Source: JBGVSA01 sp049840475 (GTDB lineage Bacteria; Pseudomonadota; Gammaproteobacteria; Burkholderiales; Rhodocyclaceae). From it: 64,000 nt of DNA. How positions within the stretch are numbered: position 1 is the first letter of the stretch; each line of letters starts with the position of its first letter. Shown here piece by piece: positions 9,228 to 17,920 of the stretch. Made by a program: the position numbers and the translations under genes. Below the pieces are notes generated by a model. The model ran no database searches and had not been told where the DNA came from. It was given only the letters and a program-made list of their open reading frames with translations. The stretch is from positions 1-64,000 of the forward strand of contig JASGKX010000002.1 in assembly GCA_049840475.1 (NCBI GenBank), in the 5' to 3' direction.

Positions 9228-9932
9228 ATGAAGATTGCTCCCCTGGCTTGTGTGATCGCCCTCGCAACGACCTCCGCATGGGCGCAGACGCCGCCACCAG
9301 CAAGGCCTGCGGCACCGACGATCTCGTTGTCCGCCGACGCTGCCCGCCCCGCGCCGAACGACATGGGGCAAGTGAATGTGTACGTTGAAGAATCGGGCAG
9401 CAATCCGGCCGAACTTGCCAAGCGCGTGAATCAACGCATCAGCGAAGCACTGGCGATGACCAAGGCGTATGCCAGCGTCAAAACGCAAAGCGCCGGCACG
9501 CAGACTTATCCCATTTACGTCAAGAACAGCACGCGCATCGAAAGCTGGCGCATGCGGTCGGAACTCGCCCTGCAGTCAACCGACATCCCCGCGCTGTCCG
9601 AGCTGACAGGCAAGCTGCAGAGCATCACCGCGGTACAGCAACTCAATCTGCTGCCGTCGCCTGAAACGCAGAAGCGTGTGGCCGACGATGCCATGGTCGA
9701 TGCCATCAAGGCTTTCCAGGCGCGAGCCGAAGTTGCCGCCCGTGCGCTGGGCAAGCACTACCGCATCAAGGAACTCAACGTGAATACCAACAGCGCCCGG
9801 CCGATTTACGCCCGCAAGGCGATGATGATGGACGCCGCTGCGGCGCCGGCACCAGCTCCGATCGAAGCTGGCGAGAGCATGGTAACGGTCAACGTCAGCG
9901 GCACTGTCGAGTTGGTGGAACTGACCGGATGA
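9228..9932 (+). CDS. Periplasmic SIMPL-domain (DUF541) protein
   Basis: 234 residues from the ATG at 9228, preceded by AAAGGT; an upstream in-frame ATG would add residues before a clear signal peptide. The signal peptide MKIAPLACVIALATTSAWAQ ends with an AWA-Q cleavage site. The mature part has the SIMPL pattern of long alpha-helical stretches alternating with beta strands (AMTKAYASVKTQSAGTQTY, LTGKLQSITAVQQLN). Family members are periplasmic or outer-membrane proteins of poorly defined role, some linked to oxidative or envelope stress. The stop overlaps the dtd start by four bases (ATGA). Confidence 0.8.
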   Translation: MKIAPLACVIALATTSAWAQTPPPARPAAPTISLSADAARPAPNDMGQVNVYVEESGSNPAELAKRVNQRISEALAMTKAYASVKTQSAGTQTYPIYVKNSTRIESWRMRSELALQSTDIPALSELTGKLQSITAVQQLNLLPSPETQKRVADDAMVDAIKAFQARAEVAARALGKHYRIKELNVNTNSARPIYARKAMMMDAAAAPAPAPIEAGESMVTVNVSGTVELVELTG

Positions 9933-10366
9933 TCGCGCTGATCCAACGAGTACGCGAATGCACGGTGCGCGTCGACGGCAAGCTGGTGGGCGATATCGGA
10001 CCGGGATTGCTGGCGCTGGTCGCCGTGCAACCGAACGATGGTCCGGAACACGCCCAGCGTCTGCTGGACAAGGTACTGAACTACCGCGTATTTGGTGATG
10101 ACGAAGGCCGCATGAACCGCTCGCTGCGCGATACTGCGGGCGGCCTCATGCTGGTGTCGCAATTCACGCTGGCGGCGGACACAAAGAAAGGCACGCGTCC
10201 GAGTTTTACGCGTGCGGCGCCGCCGGATCAGGCGCGAGAGCTGTTCGACTACCTCGTTGGACTGGCAAAGGTAGAACATGCCAAGGTGGCGACTGGCCAG
10301 TTCGCTGCCGACATGCAGGTCGGCCTTGTCAACGACGGGCCGGTCACGTTCTGGCTGGAAGTATGA
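9929..10366 (+). CDS. dtd: D-aminoacyl-tRNA deacylase
   Basis: 145 residues, full family length. It shows the conserved SQFTLAADTKKGTRPSF block and the C-terminal NDGPVTFWLEV containing the Gly-cisPro motif that gives chiral proofreading. It hydrolyses D-aminoacyl-tRNA (and Gly-tRNAAla) in the cytosol. It overlaps by ATGA both the SIMPL gene before it and the NlpC/P60 gene after it. Confidence 0.95.
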   Translation: MIALIQRVRECTVRVDGKLVGDIGPGLLALVAVQPNDGPEHAQRLLDKVLNYRVFGDDEGRMNRSLRDTAGGLMLVSQFTLAADTKKGTRPSFTRAAPPDQARELFDYLVGLAKVEHAKVATGQFAADMQVGLVNDGPVTFWLEV

Positions 10367-10878
10367 ATCGCCGCGACTTCGTTCTATCCGGTATCGCCCT
10401 TGCGCTGGCTGCCTGCAGCACAGCGCCGACGGGTCCATCGTCCTCTGTCCCGGCCCCTGCGCCGGGACGGGCACCGTCCTTCTCGCTGGACACTCCGGAT
10501 GTTGCGAACGAGATCGTGCTGTACGCGCTAGGCTTGATCGACACCGGCTACAAATTCGGCGGCAGCAACCCCGAGGCCGGACTCGATTGCAGCGGCATGG
10601 TCGCCTACATCGTCGAGCGCGTCAGCGGCCGACGCCTGCCCCACAACGCCGCGCAGATTGCGTCGATCACCCGCTCAATCGACCGCCAAGCATTGCAGCC
10701 GGCCGATCTGGTGTTCTTCAACACCACCGGCCAGCCGTTCTCGCACATGGGCATCTATCTTGGTAACGGCCGCTTCGTCCACGCCCCGTCTTCACGCGGC
10801 AAGGTACGCATCGAGAACATGGACAATCGCTATTTTGCCGCGCGCTATACGGCCGCGCGCAGTCTGTTCATCGCGTAG
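10363..10878 (+). CDS. NlpC/P60 family cell-wall endopeptidase (C40), probable lipoprotein
   Basis: 171 residues. The N-terminus NRRDFVLSGIALALAAC combines a twin-arginine-like motif with a lipobox (LAAC), suggesting a Tat- or Sec-exported lipoprotein. The catalytic domain shows GLDCSGMVAYIV (nucleophile Cys) and FSHMGIYLGNGRFVHAP (catalytic His region), the C40 signature. It probably cleaves peptidoglycan stem peptides in the periplasm. It is the last gene of the SIMPL-dtd run. Confidence 0.85.
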   Translation: MNRRDFVLSGIALALAACSTAPTGPSSSVPAPAPGRAPSFSLDTPDVANEIVLYALGLIDTGYKFGGSNPEAGLDCSGMVAYIVERVSGRRLPHNAAQIASITRSIDRQALQPADLVFFNTTGQPFSHMGIYLGNGRFVHAPSSRGKVRIENMDNRYFAARYTAARSLFIA

Positions 10879-10890
10879 CGCGCCAATCCC

Positions 10891-10911
10891 GGCAACGCAG
10901 CCAGCGTTGCC
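10891..10911. terminator. Hairpin between convergent NlpC/P60 and ftsB genes
   Basis: GGCAACGC and GCGTTGCC form a perfect 8-bp stem with a 5-base loop in the short gap between two convergent genes. It is a probable bidirectional terminator. Confidence 0.6.
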
Positions 10912-10940
10912 GATTGCTCACAGTCAGATTCAAAAAGGGG

Positions 10941-11279
10941 TCAGCGCGCAGGCACGCCTGCCGGCGCAGACGCGCTCGCGGGCGTCGAATTCGTCGCAGG
11001 CGGATTGGGCAATGCCGGCAGTTGCATGAATTTTTCGCCAGGCTTGACAAGGCCAATCTCGAAGCGTGCGCGCTCTTCGATGGCGTCGAAGCCGGACTTC
11101 AGGTCCTTCACCTCCGCCGCCATGTCTGCGTTGCGCTGCTCGAGCTTTTGGTTGTCCTGGCGGATTGCTTCGAGCTGGGCCTGGGCTTCGCGCACCTGCA
11201 GATAGCCGCCGCGACCAAACCACAGGGGGTATTGCAACATCAGGAGAAGAACCAGCAGGATCAGCGCAGGCCAACGCAT
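10941..11279 (-). CDS. ftsB: Cell division protein FtsB
   Basis: 112 residues from MRWPALILLVLLL at 11279. One TM helix at residues 4-16 is followed by a periplasmic coiled coil (VREAQAQLEAIRQDNQKLEQRNADM) and the conserved FEIGLVKPGEKF block of DivIC/FtsB. It acts in the FtsQLB divisome complex that activates septal peptidoglycan synthesis. The C-terminal Pro/Ala/Ser-rich tail is longer than in E. coli FtsB. It lies just downstream of eno, the usual beta-proteobacterial order. Confidence 0.92.
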   Translation of the reverse strand: MRWPALILLVLLLMLQYPLWFGRGGYLQVREAQAQLEAIRQDNQKLEQRNADMAAEVKDLKSGFDAIEERARFEIGLVKPGEKFMQLPALPNPPATNSTPASASAPAGVPAR

Positions 11280-11312
11280 GGAGTCAGTGTGAGAGTTGTC
11301 GTTCAGGCAGCG

Positions 11313-11346
11313 CAAAAAAATCGAGGCCGCCGCAGCGACCTCGATT
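11313..11346 (-). terminator. Rho-independent terminator after eno
   Basis: On the reverse strand AATCGAGG pairs with CCTCGATT around a GC-rich loop and is followed by seven T residues. It lies between eno and ftsB and suggests that ftsB transcription is reduced relative to eno or needs its own promoter. Confidence 0.8.
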
Positions 11347-11368
11347 CTATCAGCCTAATCGGCGCAGA

Positions 11369-12658
11369 TTACTTCTGGCGCAGATTGTAGAAGGCCGTAC
11401 GACCCGGGTAGAAAGCCACATCGCCCAGATCTTCCTCGATACGGATGAGCTGGTTGTACTTGGCAACGCGGTCCGAACGCGACAGCGAACCAGTCTTGAT
11501 CTGGCCGGCGTTCAGGCCCACCGCGATGTCAGCGATGGTGGAGTCTTCGGTTTCGCCCGAGCGGTGCGAGATCACGGCGGTGTAGCCAGCACGCTTGGCC
11601 ATTTCGACGGCAGCGAAGGTTTCGGTCAGCGAACCGATCTGGTTGACCTTGATGAGGATCGAGTTGCAGATGCCCTTGTCGATGCCTTCCTTCAGGATCT
11701 TGGTGTTGGTCACGAACAGATCGTCACCCACCAGTTGCACCTTGTCGCCCAGGCGATCCGTCAGCAGCTTCCAGCCATCCCAATCCTGCTCGGCCATGCC
11801 GTCTTCGATCGACACGATGGGGAACTTGTCCACCAGGTTGGCCAGGAAGTTGACGTTCTGTTCCGAGGTCAGCGACAGCTTTTCGCCTTCCATTTCGTAC
11901 TTGCCGTTCTTGTAGTACTCGGAAGCGGCACAGTCCAGCGCCAGCACCACGTCCTTGCCTGCTTCGTAGCCAGCCTTGGAGATGGCTTCCATGATCAGTT
12001 CCAGCGCTTCTTGCGCGCCCGAAACGTTCGGAGCGAAGCCGCCTTCGTCACCCACGGTCGTCGGGTAGCCCTTCTTGTTGACCAGCTTCTTCAGGTTGTG
12101 GAAGATTTCGGCGCCGCAACGCAGTGCTTCGCGGAACGAAGTCGCGCCCACCGGCATGATCATGCATTCCTGGAAGTCCAGGCTGTTGTTGGCGTGCGCG
12201 CCACCGTTGATGACGTTCATCATCGGCACGGGCAGGGAAACGCCGTAAGCGCCGCCCAGATAACGGTACAGCGGCAGGCCGGCTTCTTCAGCGGCAGCCT
12301 TGGCCACAGCCATCGACACGGCCAGGATGGCGTTCGCGCCCAGGCGCGACTTGTTCTCGGTGCCGTCCAGGTCGAGCATGGTCTTGTCGATGAAGGCTTG
12401 CTCTTCGGCGTTCAGGCCGATCAGTGCTTCACAGATTTCGGTGTTGATGTTCTCGACAGCCTTGAGCACGCCCTTGCCCAGGTAGCGGGAAGCGTCACCA
12501 TCACGCAGTTCGATGGCTTCGCGCGAACCGGTCGATGCGCCCGACGGCACGGCCGCACGGCCCATCACGCCAGATTCGAGCAGCACATCGGCTTCAACGG
12601 TCGGGTTGCCACGAGAATCGAGAATCTCGCGTGCGATGACTTCAACAATTGCACTCAT
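11369..12658 (-). CDS. eno: Enolase (phosphopyruvate hydratase)
   Basis: 429 residues, the family's usual length. It begins MSAIVEVIAREILDSRGNPT and shows SGASTGSREA, the Mg-binding and lysine regions (LALDCAASEYY, SIEDGMAEQDWDGW, VGDDLFVTN) and SHRSGETEDSTIAD with the catalytic surroundings. It converts 2-phosphoglycerate to phosphoenolpyruvate. Strongly biased codons fit high expression. It is in the conserved pyrG-kdsA-eno-ftsB block. Confidence 0.98.
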   Translation of the reverse strand: MSAIVEVIAREILDSRGNPTVEADVLLESGVMGRAAVPSGASTGSREAIELRDGDASRYLGKGVLKAVENINTEICEALIGLNAEEQAFIDKTMLDLDGTENKSRLGANAILAVSMAVAKAAAEEAGLPLYRYLGGAYGVSLPVPMMNVINGGAHANNSLDFQECMIMPVGATSFREALRCGAEIFHNLKKLVNKKGYPTTVGDEGGFAPNVSGAQEALELIMEAISKAGYEAGKDVVLALDCAASEYYKNGKYEMEGEKLSLTSEQNVNFLANLVDKFPIVSIEDGMAEQDWDGWKLLTDRLGDKVQLVGDDLFVTNTKILKEGIDKGICNSILIKVNQIGSLTETFAAVEMAKRAGYTAVISHRSGETEDSTIADIAVGLNAGQIKTGSLSRSDRVAKYNQLIRIEEDLGDVAFYPGRTAFYNLRQK

Positions 12659-12696
12659 GCCTCATTCCTTTTATTCAAGGTGCTAATAACGGACGC

Positions 12697-12716
12697 GGCG
12701 GCTTCGCCGCGGCGGT
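12697..12716. terminator. GC-rich hairpin between the Dabb gene and eno
   Basis: The 20-base stretch GCGGCGGCTTCGCCGCGGCG folds as a short GCGGCG/CGCCGC hairpin with no T-tract. It may be a pause or weak terminator or only a GC-rich palindrome upstream of eno. Confidence 0.35.
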
Positions 12717-12766
12717 GGGAGACTGCATGCTGCCCGCCTTCGATGACAAGAAGACGGTCAGAATTC

Positions 12767-13060
12767 TTAACCTTCAATATCGACAAAACTTAACTCGGCC
12801 AGCTCATTCCATAGCGCCAGCACATCAAGATGTGCAGGATGCTCGAAATAAGCAAACAGAGTCTGCTTGTCGTCAAAAGCAGCCGACAACGCGTAGTCCC
12901 ACGCGTCGGCATCAGGCGTCACGTTGAAGCCGTGCTGCCAGGCACGGATGCCTGGCACTTTGCCCGGAAGCTCTTGCATTGCGGCATGCGCGTGCCGAAC
13001 CGCTTCCGAATCGACCGAAACGCCCGATTTGAAGCGGAACAGCACCAGATGGTTGATCAT
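12767..13060 (-). CDS. Dabb-family stress-responsive alpha/beta-barrel protein
   Basis: 97 residues. It starts MINHLVLFRFKSG, the hallmark of the Dabb domain, and later has WDYALSAAFDDKQTLFAYFEHPAHL, another conserved block. These are small dimeric ferredoxin-like proteins of uncertain function. It lies directly between kdsA and eno on the same strand and is likely co-transcribed. Confidence 0.85.
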   Translation of the reverse strand: MINHLVLFRFKSGVSVDSEAVRHAHAAMQELPGKVPGIRAWQHGFNVTPDADAWDYALSAAFDDKQTLFAYFEHPAHLDVLALWNELAELSFVDIEG

Positions 13061-13063
13061 GAC

Positions 13064-13903
13064 TTACAGGGTAGTCTCGGCGAGCGGGCTTCGCTTGACG
13101 ACGCTGTCGATTTCCTTGAGCACGGTGAGCAGCTCGCGCATACGCCCCAGCGGCCACGCATTGGGGCCGTCCGACAAGGCTTCGGCCGGGTTGCGGTGCG
13201 TTTCCATGAATACGCCCGCCACGCCGGAAGCCACCGCCGCGCGCGCCAGCACCGGCACGAACTCGCGCTGGCCACCGCTCTTATCACCCTGCCCGCCCGG
13301 CAACTGCACCGAGTGGGTGGCGTCGAACACTACCGGACAGCCGGTCTCGCGCATGATGGCCAAGCCACGCATGTCGGACACCAGATTGTTATAGCCGAAC
13401 GAAGCGCCGCGCTCGCACACCATGATCGTGTCTGCACCGCCATTGGCTTCACGCGCCTTCATGACGACCTGCTTCATGTCGCCCGGTGCCATGAACTGGC
13501 CCTTCTTGATGTTGACCGGCTTGCCGGTCGCCGCCACGGCGTGGATAAAGTCGGTCTGGCGCGCCAGGAAGGCTGGCGTTTGCAGCACATCCACGTACTG
13601 GGCCACGATCGGCGCTTCTTCGGACGTGTGCACGTCGGTCAACACAGGCACGCCGACAACCTCACGCACCTCGGCGAGGATATCGAGCCCCTTTTGCATG
13701 CCCAGACCACGGAAACTCTTGCCCGAGCTGCGATTGGCCTTGTCGTACGACGACTTGAAGATGAACGGGATGCCCAGCGCGCTGGTGATTTCTTTCAGCT
13801 CACTGGCCGTCTCGATGGCCATCTCGCGCGATTCGATCACGCAATTGCCGGCGATCAGGAAGAACGGGCGATCCAGCCCGGCTTCGAATCCACATAGTTT
13901 CAT
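13064..13903 (-). CDS. kdsA: 3-deoxy-8-phosphooctulonate synthase
   Basis: 279 residues from MKLCGFEAGLDRPF at 13903. It condenses phosphoenolpyruvate with arabinose-5-phosphate to KDO-8-phosphate for LPS inner core. Family blocks are FKSSYDKANRSS, GVPVLTDVHTSEEA, IKKGQFMAPGDMK and FDATHSVQLPGGQ. The motif AGNCVIES has a Cys at the position that is a metal ligand in metal-dependent KdsA enzymes and Asn in the E. coli metal-independent form, so a metal-dependent enzyme is predicted. Confidence 0.95.
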   Translation of the reverse strand: MKLCGFEAGLDRPFFLIAGNCVIESREMAIETASELKEITSALGIPFIFKSSYDKANRSSGKSFRGLGMQKGLDILAEVREVVGVPVLTDVHTSEEAPIVAQYVDVLQTPAFLARQTDFIHAVAATGKPVNIKKGQFMAPGDMKQVVMKAREANGGADTIMVCERGASFGYNNLVSDMRGLAIMRETGCPVVFDATHSVQLPGGQGDKSGGQREFVPVLARAAVASGVAGVFMETHRNPAEALSDGPNAWPLGRMRELLTVLKEIDSVVKRSPLAETTL

Positions 13904-13972
13904 GACTGCTCTCCGATCGGATGCCTGCGCTCCGCGCATGGCTCCTGAGTCAGGGCCACGCGCGGAGCGGGT

Positions 13973-15625
13973 TCAGGCACGCGCGTTCTTTTTGTGTTGC
14001 GCGATGGCTGCCTTGACGTAGGCCGAGAACAGCGGATGGCCGTTGCGCGGATTCGAGGTGAATTCCGGATGGAATTGAACCCCCACGAACCACGGATGGG
14101 CTTCCGGGCCTTCCGTCGGCAGCTCGATCATTTCGCACAGCTCGGTGCCCGGCGCACGGCCGGCCACACGCAGACCAGCGTCTTCAAGTTGCGACAGCAG
14201 CGTGTTGTTCACTTCGTAGCGGTGACGATGGCGTTCGGTGATCTCGGACTTACCGTAGATGTCGCGAGCCAGCGTGCCGTCGCCAATCAGGCAGCTTTGG
14301 CCGCCCAGACGCATGGTGCCGCCCAGGTCGGACTCTTCGGTGCGCTTTTCGACGCGACCGGAACGGTCCTGCCATTCGGTGATCAGGCCGATGACCGGAT
14401 AGGCCGTGGTCTTGTCGAATTCGGTACTGTGCGCGCCTTTCAGCCCGGCGACGTGACGGGCAAATTCCACCACCGCCAGTTGCATGCCCAGGCAAATGCC
14501 CAGGTACGGCACCTTGTGCTCGCGGGCGTAGCGGATCGCTGCAATCTTGCCTTCGGTCCCGCGACGGCCAAAGCCACCGGGCACGAGGATGGCGTCCATG
14601 CCGCGCAGTTGCGCGTCACCGTCGGTCTCGATGCTCTCGGAATCGATGTAATGGATATTCACCTTGCAGGCTTCATGCATGCCTGCATGGACCATGGCTT
14701 CGGTCAGCGACTTGTACGACTCGGTCAGATCGACGTACTTGCCGACGAAGGCGATGTTCACTTCGCTCTCGGGGTTCTGCAGCGCGTGGACCAGGCGGTC
14801 CCACACCGTCAGGTCCGCTGCGCGGGCCAGGATCGCCAGCTTGTGGCAGACGATCTCGTCGAGCATCTGGTCGTGCAGCATCGCCGGAATCTTGTAGATC
14901 GAGTCAGCGTCGAGCACTTCGATGACCGCTTCGGGCATCACGTTACAGAACAGTGCGATCTTGCGACGCTCTTCGACCGGGATCGGACGGTCTGCGCGGC
15001 ACAGCAGAATATCGGGCTGAATGCCGATTTCGCGCAGATCCTTGACTGAATGCTGCGTCGGCTTGGTCTTGAGTTCCCCCGCCGTAGCGATGTACGGCAG
15101 CAGCGTCAGATGCAGGAAGCAGGTGTTGTTGGGGCCTTCTTCGATGCGCATCTGGCGGATTGCTTCGAGGAACGGCAGCGATTCGATATCGCCCACCGTA
15201 CCGCCGACTTCAACGATGGCGACTTCCGCGCCTTCGGCACCACGCTTGATGGAGTTCTTGATTTCATCGGTGATGTGCGGAATCACCTGCACCGTCTTGC
15301 CCAGATATTCGCCACGGCGCTCCTTGCGCAGCACCGAGTCGTAAATCTGGCCAGTGGTGAAATTGTTGCGCTTGCCCATCTTGGCGCTGGTGAAGCGCTC
15401 ATAGTGGCCAAGATCAAGGTCGGTCTCGGCACCGTCTTCGGTCACGAAGACTTCACCGTGCTGGAACGGGCTCATGGTGCCCGGATCGACGTTGATGTAA
15501 GGGTCTAGCTTGAGGTGGGTAACCTTGAGGCCACGGGATTCAAGAATGGCCCCCAAAGATGCGGCTGCGATCCCTTTACCGAGGGAAGACACAACGCCGC
15601 CAGTGACAAAGACGTACTTGGTCAT
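13973..15625 (-). CDS. pyrG: CTP synthase (glutamine hydrolysing)
   Basis: 550 residues. The N-terminal synthetase domain begins MTKYVFVTGGVVSSLGKGI (P-loop-like) and contains DPYINVDPGTMSPFQHGEVF. The C-terminal class I glutamine amidotransferase domain has the nucleophile in YLGICLGMQL and the His/Glu pair in GVQFHPEF. It makes CTP from UTP, ATP and glutamine. It is first in the pyrG-kdsA-Dabb-eno-ftsB cluster. Confidence 0.98.
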   Translation of the reverse strand: MTKYVFVTGGVVSSLGKGIAAASLGAILESRGLKVTHLKLDPYINVDPGTMSPFQHGEVFVTEDGAETDLDLGHYERFTSAKMGKRNNFTTGQIYDSVLRKERRGEYLGKTVQVIPHITDEIKNSIKRGAEGAEVAIVEVGGTVGDIESLPFLEAIRQMRIEEGPNNTCFLHLTLLPYIATAGELKTKPTQHSVKDLREIGIQPDILLCRADRPIPVEERRKIALFCNVMPEAVIEVLDADSIYKIPAMLHDQMLDEIVCHKLAILARAADLTVWDRLVHALQNPESEVNIAFVGKYVDLTESYKSLTEAMVHAGMHEACKVNIHYIDSESIETDGDAQLRGMDAILVPGGFGRRGTEGKIAAIRYAREHKVPYLGICLGMQLAVVEFARHVAGLKGAHSTEFDKTTAYPVIGLITEWQDRSGRVEKRTEESDLGGTMRLGGQSCLIGDGTLARDIYGKSEITERHRHRYEVNNTLLSQLEDAGLRVAGRAPGTELCEMIELPTEGPEAHPWFVGVQFHPEFTSNPRNGHPLFSAYVKAAIAQHKKNARA

Positions 15626-15699
15626 GGAAGTTCGACAGCGGGAAAAAACGATTATAGCGCAGGCCGGCTTTTCGCCAAAGCGTCCGGCCCGTGCGCGCC

Positions 15700-17050
15700 T
15701 TACGCCTCACCCACCGGCAGCAGGATTGAGACCACCAATCCCTTGTCGTTGCGGGCGCTGATGCGTCCGCCGTGTGCTTCGATGGCGCGCTGCGCGATCG
15801 CCAGCCCAAGACCGAAACCGTCGCCGCCCGCACCGCGGTGGAACGGCTCGAAAATACTCGCCAGTTCGCTCTCGGGCACGCCACTTCCCTGATCGGCAAT
15901 GTCAACCGTCACCGAACCGGCCTCGCGGCGCACGCTCACTTCGACTTCGGTCCCTTCCGGCGTATGGCGCATGGCGTTGCGGATGACGTTCTCAAAGGCG
16001 CGATACAGCAATTCGCCCTGCCCGCGCATAAGAATTTCGCTGTCAACGTCGCCGACGATACGGATACGTGCGCTGTCGGCGTTCTCAAAACTGGCATCGT
16101 CGGCAATGGTGCGCAGCAGTTCGTTCACGTCGAACGTAATCTTCGCGCGCCATCGTTGCACCCGACTCCATGCGCGCCATGGTCAGCACTTCGCCCACCA
16201 GCGCGTCGAGTCGCTGCGATTCGCGCTCGATGCGGTCCAGCGCCACGCCAACCGTCTCTGGACGGCGACGTGCGAGTTCCACCGCGACTTCCAGTCGCGC
16301 CAGTGGAGAGCGGAGTTCATGAGAAATGTCGTGCAGCAGACGATCGCGCGTCGCCACGAGTTGGCCCAGCCGCTGCGCCATGCTGTCAAAGTCGCGCCCC
16401 AACTGGCCCAACTCATCGCCCCGGCGGGTCACGGCGCTGCCCATGCGCGTGTCGAGCCGACCTTCGGCCAGCGCGTCGAACCCTGAACGCAGACTGCGGA
16501 TCGGGCGTGCCAGATTGCGGGCCAGCAGAGCTGAGAACGCCAGCCCCGCCACCACCGCCATGATCGCCATGATCATGCGGATATCCTGGATCGGCACGAA
16601 CGGCGGGCGCCCAGGCCCTCCACGGCGCGGCCCCGCAGGCGAGAACACCAACAGATGGCGACCGTCGCCCGTCGTCACCGCTCGCACCGGCCCATCGTCG
16701 GGTGACGCCTCGGCCCAACTGCGCGCAAGATCCAGCGCCCGCGCCGGCACCGGGCGCCCCAACAAATCGCGCCCGTCTTCATCGACCACCAGCGGTGGCG
16801 CGCCGCGCGAGTGCGGCCAATTGCGCATCAACTCGGCTTCGCGCGCAGGCTCGGCGTGGGTCAGCGCAAGCGCCATCGTTGCAGACAGAAAATCGGCACG
16901 CGGGCCGATAGCCAGAGCATTCTCTTTCGAGCGAGCCTCTTGGTAGATGGTGATGCCGACGGCAACGCCCACACCCAACAAAAACAATGTCAGCCAGAAT
17001 CCAAGCAGGATCTTCCAGAACAATCGGCCCATCTTCGGCAAGCGCATCAT
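15700..17050 (-). pseudogene. Sensor histidine kinase (CpxA/RstB-like), frameshifted
   Basis: Two overlapping frames rebuild one kinase of about 450 residues. First part: TM1 (FWKILLGFWLTLFLLGVGVA), a periplasmic sensor region, TM2 near residues 155-175, HAMP (RNLARPIRSLRSGFDAL) and the H-box HDISHELRSPLARLEV. Second part: N-box NVIRNAMRHTPEG, G1 DIADQGSGVPES and G2 GFGLGLAIAQ. The frame breaks near 16144, where plus-strand CTTCGCG would be CTTGCG without an inserted base; this joins MARMESGATMAR to KITFDVNELL. The start overlaps the response-regulator stop by ATGA, so the pair is one operon. If real, the lesion removes the ATP-binding domain. Confidence 0.85.
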
Positions 17051-17736
17051 GCCACCAGCAACTGGAAGCCCGCGCCGCGCACGGTCTGAATGGGGGAACG
17101 ACCATCGGGCAGAAGGCCGAGCTTGTGCCGCAGGTTACTCACGTGCACGTCGATGCTGCGGTCATAGCGCGCCAGATCGCGCCCCAACGCCGACTGGGAG
17201 AGTTCTTGTTTGCTGACCACGCGGCCGGCGCTACGCACCAATGCTTCGATCAGATTGAATTCGGTGCTGGTCAGCTCCAGCAGGTCTCCATTCCACTCGG
17301 CGCGGCGCTGCTCGGGGCGCACCGTCAGTTGGCCGCACACCAGCGGCTGCGCGGCTGCGGCGGCACTGCGCGCCGACCCGGCGCGACGCAAAATGGCGCG
17401 GATGCGCGCCACGAGTTCTCGCGGCGAAGAAGGCTTGGGCACATAATCGTCGGCACCCAACTCCAGTCCCACGATACGGTCGATGTCGTCCCCGCGCGCG
17501 GTCAGCATGACAACCGGCACGCGGCTGTGCTGGCGGATCTGGCGCAAGGCGTCGATGCCATTCATACCCGGCATCATCACATCGAGCACGATGATGTCGT
17601 AGTTGTTGCCGAGTACAGCCGCCACACCATCCTCGCCAGAGTGCACAGCCTCGACATCGAAGCCTTCCATCGACAGATATTCTTTCTGCATGGCGCAGAG
17701 TTCGACGTCGTCATCGACAAGCAATACACGGGGCAT
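17047..17736 (-). CDS. OmpR-family response regulator, CpxR-like
   Basis: 229 residues from MPRVLLVDDDVELCAMQ at 17736; upstream in-frame codons lack a ribosome site. The receiver domain shows DDD near residue 8, the phospho-acceptor in DIIVLDVMMPGMNG, the conserved T in VVMLTARG and K in YVPKPSSP. The C-terminal winged helix has ELTSTEFNLIEALV, RYDRSIDVHVSNLRHKLG and the VRGAGF end. The sequence style is closest to CpxR. It is divergent from the efflux operon, which it may control, and a CpxR-like site lies between them. Confidence 0.9.
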   Translation of the reverse strand: MPRVLLVDDDVELCAMQKEYLSMEGFDVEAVHSGEDGVAAVLGNNYDIIVLDVMMPGMNGIDALRQIRQHSRVPVVMLTARGDDIDRIVGLELGADDYVPKPSSPRELVARIRAILRRAGSARSAAAAAQPLVCGQLTVRPEQRRAEWNGDLLELTSTEFNLIEALVRSAGRVVSKQELSQSALGRDLARYDRSIDVHVSNLRHKLGLLPDGRSPIQTVRGAGFQLLVA

Positions 17737-17827
17737 CCGGGAACCTCTACTTAAAATGCGACTCTTTTCAAAGCCTTGCGCCATCATACGGCCTTGCCAT
17801 GCGGCAACTACAGCGGACTTGCCTTTC

Positions 17828-17842
17828 CTTACCCATCTTTAC
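17828..17842 (-). promoter_or_regulatory. CpxR-like box in the divergent intergenic region
   Basis: The reverse strand reads GTAAA-N5-GTAAG, nine of ten matches to the CpxR consensus GTAAA-N5-GTAAA. It sits about 90 bases from both the regulator start and the outer-membrane-factor start, so it could serve autoregulation and efflux control. This is a pattern match to a site described in enterobacteria. Confidence 0.45.
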
Positions 17843-17920
17843 GTGCCTTAACACGTCGTGTGCGGCACTTGACATTACTTACAGGCAAACTTGGCCTCAA
17901 GCCCAATACAGGAACACCCA

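Noticed and set aside
11066..12793. A very long forward-strand open frame opposite eno (575 codons)
   Set aside because: It is the antisense shadow of the highly expressed eno gene in GC-rich DNA; the reverse-strand enolase is certain.
13994..15049. A 351-codon forward frame opposite pyrG
   Set aside because: Shadow of CTP synthase; composition is typical of antisense GC-rich frames.
17869..17874. TTGACA as a -35 element of the efflux operon
   Set aside because: No acceptable -10 hexamer is present 16-18 bases downstream, so the promoter cannot be assigned.
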